Shown one piece after another: positions 8,888 to 17,490 of a stretch of DNA of 64,000 nucleotides (the first letter of the stretch is position 1; every line of letters starts with the position of its first letter). The stretch spans positions 248,001 to 312,000 of the forward strand of contig NZ_CABKRX010000094.1 of NCBI RefSeq assembly GCF_902374955.1. Direction: 5' to 3'. The notes beneath the pieces were generated by a model. The model did not search any database, was not told the DNA's origin, and was given only the letters and a program-made list of their open reading frames with translations. Origin of the DNA: Bacillus massilioanorexius. GTDB lineage: Bacteria; Bacillota; Bacilli; Bacillales; DSM-1321. Both the position numbers and the translations under genes were made by a program.

Positions 8888-11074
8888 TTGTCTACACGTC
8901 GTGATTTTTCAAAATTAACACCTAAGAAAAAACAAATTGGCCAAAATGATTGGAAACAGACTGCTGCAAAAAGCATAGAAAACTTGGAAGAGCTTCTTTT
9001 TGAAACAAATGAAGATATTAAAATTAATACTTTATACAATAAAGAGGACGTTCAAGGATTAGAACAAATGCAACATCTGCCCGGAATCGCTCCATTTACA
9101 AGAGGGCCTTATCCGACTATGTATGTAAATAAACCATGGACAGTTCGCCAATATGCTGGTTTCTCAACGGCTGAGGAATCAAATGCTTTTTATCGACGTA
9201 ATTTAGCTATGGGGCAAAAAGGTCTATCTGTTGCATTTGACTTAGCAACTCATAGAGGGTATGACTCTGACCATGAACGCGTTGTAGGTGATGTAGGTAA
9301 AGCGGGTGTTGCAATTGATAGTATGATTGATATGAAACAATTATTTGACGGTATTCCATTAGATCAAATGAGTGTTTCAATGACTATGAATGGTGCGGTA
9401 TTACCTGTTTTAGCATTTTACATCGTAACAGCTGAAGAGCAAGGAGTTCCTCAAGAAAAGCTGTCTGGTACAATTCAAAATGATATTTTAAAAGAATATA
9501 TGGTGCGTAATACGTACATTTATCCACCAAAAATGAGTATGAAAATTATTGCAGATATATTCGAGTATACTTCTAGGTATATGCCGAAATTTAATAGTAT
9601 TTCTATCTCGGGTTACCATTTACAGGAAGCTGGAGCGCCTGCTGATTTGGAATTAGCTTATACACTTGCTGATGGAATTGAATATGTTCGAACTGGGCTT
9701 CAAGCAGGAATTCCTATCGATAAATTTGCACCAAGGCTTTCATTTTTCTGGGCTATTGGCATGAATTATTTTATGGAAGTTGCCAAAATGAGAGCAGCAC
9801 GATGTATTTGGGCGAAATTGATGAAACAATTTGAACCTGAAAATGAAAAATCTACAATGTTAAGAACTCATTCACAAACATCAGGCTGGAGCTTAACAGA
9901 ACAAGATCCATTTAATAATGTAGCTCGTACTTTAATTGAAGCTCATGCTGCAACAATGGGACATACACAATCCTTGCATACAAATGCGCTGGATGAAGCA
10001 ATTGCTTTACCGACAGATTTCTCTGCCCGTATTGCTCGTAATACACAATTATATCTACAAGAGGAAACTTCAATGACTAAAGTTATTGATCCATGGGCAG
10101 GTTCTTACTATGTAGAAACACTAACAAATGAGCTTATTGAGAAAGCTTGGAAGCATATTGAAGAGATTGAATCATTAGGCGGTATGGCGAAAGCTATCGA
10201 AACAGGAATTCCTAAAATGAGAATTGAAGAAGCTGCGGCTAAACGTCAGGCGAAAATTGATTCTAAATTAGAGACAATCGTTGGAGTAAACAAATATCGT
10301 TTAGAAAAAGAAGAAGCGCTAGATATTTTAGAAGTTGATAATACGGCTGTTCGTGAAAGTCAATTGGAGAAATTAAAGCAATTAAGAGAAAATCGTGATG
10401 AAGAAAAAGTAATTGCAGCTCTTAATGCTATTACAAAAGCTGCTGAAACTGGAGAAGGTAATTTGTTGGCTCTTGCTGTTGAAGCAGCACGCGTAAGAGC
10501 GAGCCTAGGAGAGATTTCAATGGCTATTGAATTAGTTTCAGGACGACATTCAGCGGTTATTCGTTCAATTAGCGGTGTTTATAGTTCATCGTATGGTGTG
10601 GAAGACGATATTTCTGAAGTGAAAAGAATGACAGACGAATTCTTAGAGCAAGAAGGAAGACGACCTCGTATTTTAATGGCGAAAATGGGTCAGGATGGTC
10701 ACGATAGAGGAGTCAAAGTTGTATCTACAGCATTTGCAGATTTAGGCTTTGATGTTGATATGGGACCTTTATTCCAAACACCAGCAGAAACTGCCCGTCA
10801 AGCAGTTGAAAATGATGTCCATGTCGTTGGAATGAGTTCACTTGCTGCTGGGCATAAAACGTTATTACCACAGCTTATTGAAGAACTGAAAAAACTTGGG
10901 CGTGAAGACATTATCGTTATTATTGGAGGGGTAGTTCCACAGCAAGATTACGACTTCTTATATGAACATGGTGCTAAAGCAATTTTTGGACCAGGAACAG
11001 TTATTCCTGAATCGGCAAAAACTCTTATGAAAGAAATCTATAAAGCATTAGGGTATGAGGAAGTGTCTTCATAA
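8888..11074 (+). CDS. mutB: Methylmalonyl-CoA mutase large (alpha) subunit, B12-binding
   Basis: 728 aa from a TTG start with GGAGG 9 nt upstream. The N-terminal substrate-binding barrel includes PGIAPFTRGPYPTMY and RTHSQTSGWSLTEQDP. The C-terminal cobalamin-binding domain has the base-off ligand motif in GQDGHDRGVKVV (DxHxxG), followed by GMSSLAAGH and GGVVPQQDY. It catalyses adenosylcobalamin-dependent rearrangement of (R)-methylmalonyl-CoA to succinyl-CoA. The start immediately follows the mutA stop, and the gene overlaps meaB by one base. Confidence 0.96.
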   Translation: MSTRRDFSKLTPKKKQIGQNDWKQTAAKSIENLEELLFETNEDIKINTLYNKEDVQGLEQMQHLPGIAPFTRGPYPTMYVNKPWTVRQYAGFSTAEESNAFYRRNLAMGQKGLSVAFDLATHRGYDSDHERVVGDVGKAGVAIDSMIDMKQLFDGIPLDQMSVSMTMNGAVLPVLAFYIVTAEEQGVPQEKLSGTIQNDILKEYMVRNTYIYPPKMSMKIIADIFEYTSRYMPKFNSISISGYHLQEAGAPADLELAYTLADGIEYVRTGLQAGIPIDKFAPRLSFFWAIGMNYFMEVAKMRAARCIWAKLMKQFEPENEKSTMLRTHSQTSGWSLTEQDPFNNVARTLIEAHAATMGHTQSLHTNALDEAIALPTDFSARIARNTQLYLQEETSMTKVIDPWAGSYYVETLTNELIEKAWKHIEEIESLGGMAKAIETGIPKMRIEEAAAKRQAKIDSKLETIVGVNKYRLEKEEALDILEVDNTAVRESQLEKLKQLRENRDEEKVIAALNAITKAAETGEGNLLALAVEAARVRASLGEISMAIELVSGRHSAVIRSISGVYSSSYGVEDDISEVKRMTDEFLEQEGRRPRILMAKMGQDGHDRGVKVVSTAFADLGFDVDMGPLFQTPAETARQAVENDVHVVGMSSLAAGHKTLLPQLIEELKKLGREDIIVIIGGVVPQQDYDFLYEHGAKAIFGPGTVIPESAKTLMKEIYKALGYEEVSS

Positions 11075-12102
11075 TGACAGACCGAAATCAACATAAACCA
11101 AGGTTCGTTAAGAAGGATCGGAAAAGAATTGATACAGATGAACTATTACATGGTATTCTTGCCGGTAATCGAGCAGCACTAGCAAAAGGGATTACGCTAA
11201 TTGAGAGTAATGCACCTCATCATTTTGATAGTGCTCAGGAGCTTTTGCAAAAAGTATTACCTTATACGAATAAGTCTGTTCGAGTTGGTATTTCAGGAGT
11301 TCCTGGAGCGGGTAAAAGCACGTTTATTGAACGTTTTGGTACTGAATTATGTGACTTGGGTCATAAGGTGGCTGTATTAGCCATTGACCCAAGTTCATCA
11401 ATCACAGGTGGTAGTATTTTAGGAGATAAAACGCGAATGGAGAAGCTTTCTGTTAATGAAAGAGCCTTTATTCGTCCATCACCATCTGAAGGTACTTTAG
11501 GTGGTGTTCATCGTAAGACAAGAGAAAGTATGTTGCTTTGTGAGGCCGCGGGCTATGATGTCATCATTATTGAAACGGTTGGTGTAGGACAAAGTGAAGC
11601 CATCGTTAGAGGGATGACGGATTTCTTTATGCTTCTTGTGATAACAGGAGCTGGTGATGAATTACAAGGAATGAAAAAAGGAATTATGGAATTAGCTGAT
11701 GCAATTGTTGTAAACAAAGCAGATGGGCATAATGTTGTACATGCTAAGACCACACAAGCTGAATATAATCGTATTTTACATGTATTACAGCCTGCAACTG
11801 TTGGATGGCAAACACAAGCATATACATGTTCTAGTATAGAGGGAACAGGTATTATGGAACTATGGGATCTTATTCAAGAGTTTGTTCAACAGGGAAAGGC
11901 AATGGGTGTTTTTGACGACAGAAGAAAAATGCAAACGAAAGAATGGATGAAACAATCACTATCTCATCAAATTCATCAGTTGTTTTTTAGTGATGAAAGA
12001 ATTCGTAAATGTTTACCCCAGTTAGAGAATGATGTCATGAATGGAAATAAAACGGTTAGTAAAGCTGTTATGGAAGCTTTACAAATATTTGTGAATAAAT
12101 AG
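11074..12102 (+). CDS. meaB: MeaB/ArgK-type GTPase, chaperone of methylmalonyl-CoA mutase
   Basis: 342 aa. G3E-family P-loop GTPase with Walker A GVPGAGKST (about residues 75-83), the switch and Walker B region ETVGVGQSE, and base-specificity motif NKAD. Relatives load and protect the B12 cofactor of methylmalonyl-CoA mutase. The ATG shares a base with the TAA of mutB, typical of translational coupling, and the location next to mutAB supports the chaperone role over the older arginine/ornithine transport kinase label. Confidence 0.93.
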   Translation: MTDRNQHKPRFVKKDRKRIDTDELLHGILAGNRAALAKGITLIESNAPHHFDSAQELLQKVLPYTNKSVRVGISGVPGAGKSTFIERFGTELCDLGHKVAVLAIDPSSSITGGSILGDKTRMEKLSVNERAFIRPSPSEGTLGGVHRKTRESMLLCEAAGYDVIIIETVGVGQSEAIVRGMTDFFMLLVITGAGDELQGMKKGIMELADAIVVNKADGHNVVHAKTTQAEYNRILHVLQPATVGWQTQAYTCSSIEGTGIMELWDLIQEFVQQGKAMGVFDDRRKMQTKEWMKQSLSHQIHQLFFSDERIRKCLPQLENDVMNGNKTVSKAVMEALQIFVNK

Positions 12103-12134
12103 ACCAATCTATAATGATAAATAATTCTATTATT

Positions 12135-12181
12135 TCAGCTCTTATTCAGAACATGTACTCTGGATGAGAGCTGATTTGTTT
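12135..12181 (+). terminator. Terminator after meaB
   Basis: Sixteen-pair stem TCAGCTCTTATTCAGA / TCTGGATGAGAGCTGA (two G-U pairs) with an 8-nt loop, then a short T-rich tail. Confidence 0.75.
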
Positions 12182-12214
12182 GGTTAGATGATTATTCTGT
12201 TAAAATGAAGATGA

Positions 12215-12230
12215 ATTGTATTAATACAAT
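12215..12230. promoter_or_regulatory. Perfect 16-bp palindrome upstream of brxB, candidate operator
   Basis: ATTGTATTAATACAAT lies just downstream of a possible -10 box (TAAAAT, 12201-12206) in the brxB leader. Near-copies overlap two promoter-like sequences before mce (14989-15004, 15124-15139). The regulator is unknown. Confidence 0.5.
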
Positions 12231-12361
12231 CAATAGCTGTAAGGCAAAAAGACGGAATAATAGGCAGTAATCAAAAATTGCTGGTTTAATGTGTTGAATA
12301 CTCACATTTCTATTGTTATGATAATTATAATGATAGATTTTGTTTAAGAGAGGTAATGAGG

Positions 12362-12799
12362 ATGAATATGGATTTTAATTTTTTTATGAATGATGTTGTA
12401 AAAACAGCACGAAATGAAATGAAATCAGCTGGTTATACAGAATTGACAACACCAGAAGAAGTAGATCAAGCATTTGCTCAAAAAGGTACAACACTAGTAA
12501 TGATTAATTCTGTGTGTGGTTGTGCGGGTGGGATAGCAAGACCTGCTGCAGCTCATGCCGTTCATTATGATAAAAAACCTGATCATTTAGTTACTGTATT
12601 TGCTGGTCAAGATAAGGCTGCAACTGAACAAGCAAGAAGCTATTTTGATGAATATCCACCATCATCTCCATCATTTGCTCTATTAAAAGATGGAAAACTT
12701 TGTACTATGGTTGAAAGACATGAAATTGAAGGACATGATCCAGTGTCTGTTATGAATAAATTACAATCATACTTTGATCAATATTGCGAAGAAGTTTAA
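12362..12799 (+). CDS. brxB: Bacilliredoxin BrxB (YqiW family)
   Basis: 145 aa. The start is set at the second of two close ATGs because AAGAGAGG lies 8 nt before it; the ATG at 12356 is too close. The CGC active site is in NSVCGCAGGIARPA (Cys52 and Cys54). The C-terminal half carries VFAGQDKAATEQARSYF and RHEIEGHDP. Family members remove bacillithiol from oxidised cytoplasmic proteins after oxidative stress. The B. subtilis neighbour (yqiW beside yqjA and bkd) is the same. Confidence 0.93.
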   Translation: MNMDFNFFMNDVVKTARNEMKSAGYTELTTPEEVDQAFAQKGTTLVMINSVCGCAGGIARPAAAHAVHYDKKPDHLVTVFAGQDKAATEQARSYFDEYPPSSPSFALLKDGKLCTMVERHEIEGHDPVSVMNKLQSYFDQYCEEV

Positions 12800-12805
12800 T
12801 GAGAT

Positions 12806-12848
12806 AAGAGGTTGGCTTATGATAAAAGCCAACCTCTTTCTGTTTTTT
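12806..12848 (+). terminator. Terminator after brxB
   Basis: Perfect 13-pair stem AAGAGGTTGGCTT / AAGCCAACCTCTT followed by a T-rich tract. Confidence 0.88.
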
Positions 12849-12984
12849 GGTAAAATTGTGAGTCTTTACATTTTCGTTTGAGTTTGAAAAATATTGAAGA
12901 AATATATAATATCTTGAAATCAATACATAGTAATGTGATACTAATCAATGGAGAAATCGATACTAATAAGTGCAGGAGAGAAGT

Positions 12985-13989
12985 ATGTTTAAAATTGGAT
13001 ATAGAACCATCAAAACAGCGCTCGGTGTTACAATTGCAATATACATTGCTCAATTGTTTCAGCTACATAGTTTTCCCTCTGCTGGAATTATAACAATATT
13101 ATGTATTCAGGTGACCAAAAAGAAATCGTTTCAAGCTGCTTTTTATCGATTTTTAGCCTGTATCATTGCTATGTTCTTTTCAACAATCTTCTTTGGGGGG
13201 CTTGGATTTAACCCTGTAATTATAGGATTAATGCTTCTAGTATTTATTCCTACTGTTGTTGCGATAGGAGCAAAAGAAGGAATTGTGACGAGTAGCGTAA
13301 TCATTTTGCATATTTATTCAGCAGGATATGTTTCTTTTGATTTAATATTAAATGAATTGGGATTAATTGTAATTGGTATCACTGTAGCGTTAATTATGAA
13401 TATTTACATGCCGAGTGTAGGGAAAACGTTAAAGCAATACCAAATAGAAATTGAGAGAAATTTTGCTTTTATCTTTAAAAAAATGTCACTTTATATTCGT
13501 ACAGGAAAAAGTCAGTGGAATGGTAAGGAGTTTATGGAAGTGCAAGAGCTCATTCAAGAGGCGAAATTGCTCGCTTTTCGTGATGTGGAAAATCACGTAA
13601 CAAAAAGTGATGACTTGTATTATCATTATTTCAAAATGAGAGAAAAACAATTTGAAATTATTGAGAGAATGCTTCCTTTAGTTGCTTCGTTACCAAAGTC
13701 GGTTCCTTGTGCAGAAATGATAGCGGAATTTATTGATGATTTAGGAGAACATATACATCCGTATAATACATCTTATATTTATTTAGAAAAGCTAGATAAA
13801 ATGCTTAAAGAGGTTAATGACTTACCTTTACCCAAGTCTCGTCAGGAGTTTAATGAACAATCTTCTTTAATCACTTTAATAAAAGAACTTGAGAAATATT
13901 TAATAATAAAGAGTGTCTATAAAGGATTATCACGAGGTAAAAAAGGTATGGATAAAAAGAAAATCGTACAAACTAAGCAAAAATCATAG
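12985..13989 (+). CDS. yqjA: Aromatic acid exporter family membrane protein YqjA
   Basis: 334 aa from the ATG preceded by GCAGGAGAG; the upstream GTG overlaps that ribosome site. The N-terminal half has about four to five hydrophobic segments (for example YRFLACIIAMFFSTIFFGG and PVIIGLMLLVFIPTVVAIG). The C-terminal half is a charged soluble domain with helical segments. This matches the ArAE_1 family plus its C-terminal domain, to which B. subtilis YqjA belongs. Substrate unknown. It runs into the L,D-transpeptidase gene with a 10-nt gap, suggesting co-transcription. Confidence 0.85.
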   Translation: MFKIGYRTIKTALGVTIAIYIAQLFQLHSFPSAGIITILCIQVTKKKSFQAAFYRFLACIIAMFFSTIFFGGLGFNPVIIGLMLLVFIPTVVAIGAKEGIVTSSVIILHIYSAGYVSFDLILNELGLIVIGITVALIMNIYMPSVGKTLKQYQIEIERNFAFIFKKMSLYIRTGKSQWNGKEFMEVQELIQEAKLLAFRDVENHVTKSDDLYYHYFKMREKQFEIIERMLPLVASLPKSVPCAEMIAEFIDDLGEHIHPYNTSYIYLEKLDKMLKEVNDLPLPKSRQEFNEQSSLITLIKELEKYLIIKSVYKGLSRGKKGMDKKKIVQTKQKS

Positions 13990-13999
13990 GGAGATAATT

Positions 14000-14509
14000 A
14001 TGAGAACTCTACTTTCACTTTTTTTGATTTTTGCTTTATCTATGCCAAATATAGTGAATGCTGCTCCAGTTAAAACAGAGCCTTTTCTAATTGTAAATAA
14101 GGCGAATAATAAGTTAGCCTATATAAAAGATGGGAAAGTTGTAGAAATCTTTAATGTGGCAACAGGACGAAGTAATGAATTGACTCCTGAAGGTCTATTC
14201 ACTATCGTTGTTAAAGCAAAAAATCCATACTATCGAAAGAAAAACATTCCTGGAGGAGATCCGAGGAATCCTCTAGGTAGTCGCTGGCTTGGTTTTGACG
14301 CAAATGGAACAGATGGTAGAACCTTTGGTGTGCATGGAACGAATGAACCTTGGTCAATTGGGAAGTATATATCAAACGGTTGTATCCGAATGAAAAATAG
14401 TGATGTTGAACGCTTATATGAACAAGTACCGCTTAAAACGAAAATTTTAGTAACACTTTCTTCAAAAAGTTTTGCGCAAATTGCGAAGGAAAATGGATAT
14501 CTTTACTAG
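14000..14509 (+). CDS. yqjB: Secreted L,D-transpeptidase (YkuD domain)
   Basis: 169 aa from the ATG with TAGGGAGA upstream. A signal peptide (RTLLSLFLIFALSMPNIVNA) likely ends near residue 21-22. The YkuD catalytic domain follows, with H112 in GVHGTN and the catalytic C128 in SNGCIRM. Such enzymes form 3-3 cross-links or attach proteins in the peptidoglycan outside the membrane. Position after yqjA matches B. subtilis yqjB. Confidence is high for function, moderate for the name. Confidence 0.88.
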   Translation: MRTLLSLFLIFALSMPNIVNAAPVKTEPFLIVNKANNKLAYIKDGKVVEIFNVATGRSNELTPEGLFTIVVKAKNPYYRKKNIPGGDPRNPLGSRWLGFDANGTDGRTFGVHGTNEPWSIGKYISNGCIRMKNSDVERLYEQVPLKTKILVTLSSKSFAQIAKENGYLY

Positions 14510-14577
14510 GAAAAAAGTTGCTTTTATATACTTTGTTATCTATGAACAAGTAGTAGAGATTGGCTAAGTTGAATTCT

Positions 14578-14620
14578 GCAATCTCCCGTTGGAGTCTCGC
14601 GCCTCGTCCAAATCAACCAT
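14578..14620. repeat. Decayed Bacillus intergenic repeat
   Basis: The reverse complement reads GGACGAGGCGCGAGACTCC, resembling the GC-rich 'GGCGCGAGACTCCTGCGGGAG' intergenic repeat of Bacillus genomes (recognised from memory). It stands out as GC-rich in AT-rich surroundings. Related remnants occur elsewhere in this window. Confidence 0.45.
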
Positions 14621-14688
14621 AATTCTATTAACTGATTTTGTTCATCGAACTTATTTTAAAACAACAATCTTCTAGTAGTCAGCCTATG

Positions 14689-14737
14689 AAAAAAAGGTCA
14701 TTCACTTAAGACAAAAGTATATGACCTTTTTGTTTTA
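14689..14737. terminator. Bidirectional terminator between yqjB and the Prli42-like gene
   Basis: AAAAAGGTCAT and ATGACCTTTTT arms flank a 19-nt loop. A-rich and T-rich flanks on both sides allow termination of both the plus-strand yqjB transcript and the converging minus-strand small gene. Confidence 0.8.
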
Positions 14738-14795
14738 TTTTTATAATATGTCATGTTTACTATTTGTATTGATCTCTACTTTAAGTGAGATAGCA

Positions 14796-14891
14796 CTAGA
14801 AAAGGTATCCAATACCTACTAGTAAAGTGGACATTAGCATTGTAATAATCATTAAATAAACTACGATTTTTTGCATTTTTTTTATCTTCAT
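14796..14891 (-). CDS. Prli42-like stressosome-associated small membrane protein
   Basis: 31 codons plus stop: MKIKKMQKIVVYLMIITM, then LMSTLLVGIGYLF. A basic N-terminus is followed by one transmembrane helix running to the end, the layout of Prli42, the membrane miniprotein that anchors the stressosome in Listeria. GGAAGG lies 5 nt before the ATG. A sigma-A-like promoter (TTGTTT-17 nt-TAGAAT) lies upstream on the same strand and a bidirectional terminator downstream. The family assignment is from remembered sequence character. Confidence 0.72.
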   Translation of the reverse strand: MKIKKMQKIVVYLMIITMLMSTLLVGIGYLF

Positions 14892-14924
14892 ATGAACCTT
14901 CCTTTTTTGAAAGTAATCACTAGT

Positions 14925-14953
14925 ATTCTACCTTCTTCTGATAAACAAAACAA
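14925..14953 (-). promoter_or_regulatory. Sigma-A-like promoter for the Prli42-like gene
   Basis: On the minus strand, TTGTTT, 17 nt, TAGAAT, about 34 bp before the start codon of the small gene. Confidence 0.55.
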
Positions 14954-14988
14954 GTTTTTTAGTAAAAATAACTTTTTAGTTCTTGGAA

Positions 14989-15018
14989 ATTGTATTAGTA
15001 CAGTTATTCCATTATAAT
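14989..15018 (+). promoter_or_regulatory. Promoter module A upstream of mce with palindromic operator
   Basis: TTGTAT (14990-14995), 17 nt, TATAAT (15013-15018) form a sigma-A promoter. The imperfect palindrome ATTGTATTAGTACAGT (14989-15004) covers the -35 box and part of the spacer. Confidence 0.6.
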
Positions 15019-15123
15019 AATATAAAATTCAAATATTTTTTTTATCTAGTAGAAAATGGTTGTGAATACGCTTTAAATAGGGAAATTTTAATAAAAAAAC
15101 ATAATGAATCTCAAAATTGATGG

Positions 15124-15153
15124 ATTGTATTAATACAGTTTTTCTATTACAAT
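15124..15153 (+). promoter_or_regulatory. Promoter module B upstream of mce, near-copy of module A
   Basis: TTGTAT (15125-15130), 17 nt, TACAAT (15148-15153), with ATTGTATTAATACAGT covering the -35 box. About 50 bp are near-identical to module A 135 bp upstream. Initiation would be near 15160, before the mce ribosome site. Confidence 0.62.
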
Positions 15154-15232
15154 AGTATCAAGGAAATATTTTTTAAAAATATAGAATAATTAAAAATGTA
15201 TGGCAATTAGGGGAAATTGGGGGAAAGTGACT

Positions 15233-15649
15233 ATGATAAAGAAAATTGACCATATCGGTGTTGCGGTGAAATCGATTGAGCAGTCGCTCGGTTTTTATCG
15301 AGACGTTTTGGGAATGAAAGATGAAGGCGTTGAAACAGTTGAGAGTCAAGGAGTTAAAGTAGCCTTTCTAAATGCTGGTAATACAAGAATAGAATTGTTA
15401 GAACCACTACATGATGATAGTCCAGTTGCTAAATTTATTAGTAAACGAGGAGAGGGTATTCATCATATTGCTTTGGGTGTCGAAAGTATTCAAGATCGCA
15501 TTGATGAAGTGAAAGCAAAAGGGATTAAGATGATTGATGAGAAATCAAGAACAGGTGCTCATAATAGCCAAGTAGCGTTCCTTCACCCGAAATCTACAGG
15601 TAGTGTACTATTTGAATTATGCGAGCAAGAAACACATAAGGGGGAATAA
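15233..15649 (+). CDS. mce: Methylmalonyl-CoA epimerase
   Basis: 138 aa from the ATG with GGGGGAAAG 6 nt upstream; an earlier in-frame ATG at 15200 has no ribosome site. It is a VOC/glyoxalase-fold protein with two repeats. Metal-ligand candidates are the His in IDHIGVAV, the His pair in GIHHIALGV and the Glu in SVLFELCE. It converts (S)- to (R)-methylmalonyl-CoA, linking the carboxylase gene downstream with MutAB. Its B. subtilis positional equivalent is yqjC. Confidence 0.9.
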   Translation: MIKKIDHIGVAVKSIEQSLGFYRDVLGMKDEGVETVESQGVKVAFLNAGNTRIELLEPLHDDSPVAKFISKRGEGIHHIALGVESIQDRIDEVKAKGIKMIDEKSRTGAHNSQVAFLHPKSTGSVLFELCEQETHKGE

Positions 15650-15651
15650 GA

Positions 15652-17202
15652 ATGAGTGATATGTTTGGTAAAATTTGTGAGCTTTATGATAAAAAGAGAG
15701 AAGTTGAACTTGGTGGCGGAGATGCTCGCATAGAAAAACAGCATCAAAAGGGAAAATTAACTGCTAGAGAAAGAATTGAATTATTAGTAGATCCGGGAAC
15801 ATTTGTGGAAATAGGGGCTTTTATTGAACATCGCTGTAAAGACTTCGGCCTTGACGAAGTAGATGGACCTGGTGATGGGGTTGTAACTGGTTATGGTAAA
15901 GTAAATGGTCGAGACATTTATTTATTCTCCCAAGATTTTACCGTATTTGGTGGAGCTCTTGGAGAAATGCATGCTAAAAAAATAGCTAACGTTATGGATT
16001 TAGCAGCAAAAAACGGAGCACCGTTTGTGGGATTAAATGACTCGGGTGGAGCGCGTATCCAAGAAGGTGTATTATCATTAGACGGATATGGACATATCTT
16101 TTACAGAAACTCCATTTATTCTGGGGTAATTCCTCAAATCTCCGTCATTATGGGACCATGTGCAGGTGGAGCAGTTTATTCACCCGCGATTACAGATTTT
16201 GTTTTCATGGTAGAGAAAACAAGTCAAATGTTCATTACTGGCCCAAAGGTTATTGAAACAGTTACAGGTGAAAAAATTAGTTCAGAGAACTTAGGTGGTG
16301 CCAAAGTTCATAATAGTATTAGTGGTGCTGCACATTTTAAAGCTGCATCAGAAGAAGAAGTACTACAGAATGTACGAACATTACTAAGTTATTTACCTCA
16401 AAATAATAAAGAAAAAGCACCAGGATCTGAATACAACATAGAAGATGATTATCGTCCAGATTTAATGGATTTAGTACCTATTGAAAGTACAAGACCGTAT
16501 GATGTAAGAAAGGTTATTGAACAGGTTGTAGATGAAGAAAGCTTCATGGAAGTTCAAAAAGACTTTGCACGTAATATTGTAGTTGGTTTTGCACGAGTAA
16601 AAGGACAAGCGGTAGGTTTAGTTGCTAATCAACCGAAGTTCCTTGCAGGTGGATTAGATATCGATTCGTCAGATAAAACAGCTCGTTTTATTCGATTCTG
16701 TGATTCGTTTAATATCCCTCTTATTACATTTGAAGATGTAACTGGTTTCTTCCCGGGTGTAAAACAAGAGCATGGTGGAATTATTCGACATGGCGCCAAA
16801 ATCTTATATGCTTATTCTGAAGCGACAGTACCGAAATTAACAGTAATTCTTCGTAAAGCATATGGTGGAGCGTATGTTGCACTTAATAGTAAATCAATTG
16901 GTGCTGACATGGTTTATGCTTGGCCGAATGCTGAGATTGCGGTTATGGGGCCTGAAGGCGCAGCAAACGTTGTATTTGCTCGTGAAATTCAGAATAGCGA
17001 AAATCCTGAAGAAACTAGACAAAAAAGAATTGACGAATATAGAGAAAAATTTGCAAATCCGTATGTTGCTGCGAATGCTGGTATGGTTGACGATGTTATT
17101 GATCCTCGTGATACTCGTATCAAAATTATTCAAGCTCTTGAAATGCTTCGTCATAAAGAAGAAACAAGACCTTATAAAAAACATGGAAATATTCCATTGT
17201 AA
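15652..17202 (+). CDS. pccB: Propionyl-CoA carboxylase beta (carboxyltransferase) subunit
   Basis: 516 aa, positional homologue of B. subtilis YqjD. The crotonase-fold carboxyltransferase N-domain carries the acyl-CoA-binding oxyanion region NDSGGARIQEG and MGPCAGGAVYSPA; the C-domain carries FEDVTGFFPGVKQEHGG and RKAYGGAYVALNSK. It transfers CO2 from carboxybiotin to propionyl-CoA. It starts 3 nt after mce, in an obvious operon. No biotin carboxylase or biotin carrier gene is adjacent, so the partner subunit must be encoded elsewhere, possibly the set at 52.8-54.4 kb. Confidence 0.92.
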   Translation: MSDMFGKICELYDKKREVELGGGDARIEKQHQKGKLTARERIELLVDPGTFVEIGAFIEHRCKDFGLDEVDGPGDGVVTGYGKVNGRDIYLFSQDFTVFGGALGEMHAKKIANVMDLAAKNGAPFVGLNDSGGARIQEGVLSLDGYGHIFYRNSIYSGVIPQISVIMGPCAGGAVYSPAITDFVFMVEKTSQMFITGPKVIETVTGEKISSENLGGAKVHNSISGAAHFKAASEEEVLQNVRTLLSYLPQNNKEKAPGSEYNIEDDYRPDLMDLVPIESTRPYDVRKVIEQVVDEESFMEVQKDFARNIVVGFARVKGQAVGLVANQPKFLAGGLDIDSSDKTARFIRFCDSFNIPLITFEDVTGFFPGVKQEHGGIIRHGAKILYAYSEATVPKLTVILRKAYGGAYVALNSKSIGADMVYAWPNAEIAVMGPEGAANVVFAREIQNSENPEETRQKRIDEYREKFANPYVAANAGMVDDVIDPRDTRIKIIQALEMLRHKEETRPYKKHGNIPL

Positions 17203-17330
17203 TGTATATTCATAGCCGTTACCTGTTACAGTGATTCGAATAATTACTAAATAATGTTACAAAATATTTTTTCTGAAAATTCCCAAGTGTCCTAATGTTG
17301 TAGAGAAATTTTTTACTGTCATAAATAATA

Positions 17331-17366
17331 AAAAGAGGGTGTTCAAAATGATGAACACCCTCTTGT
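17331..17366. terminator. Terminator between converging pccB and methyltransferase genes
   Basis: Perfect 13-pair stem AAGAGGGTGTTCA / TGAACACCCTCTT with a 6-nt loop; A-rich on the left and T-containing on the right, so it probably works in both directions. Confidence 0.8.
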
Positions 17367-17490
17367 GTTGTATTTTCCCTATTACTCCTAATATCTATAA
17401 TAACTTTGATGACTTAAAGCGTAGGTGCCTCTGAAAAACGATAAAACATCATTTTTAGACAACTTATATTTTTTACGAGAAAAACTTTTC

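Noticed and set aside
17267..17281. CodY-like box TTTTTTCTGAAAATT (13 of 15 positions)
   Set aside because: It lies downstream of pccB between converging genes, so it is not placed to control any start; likely chance in AT-rich DNA.
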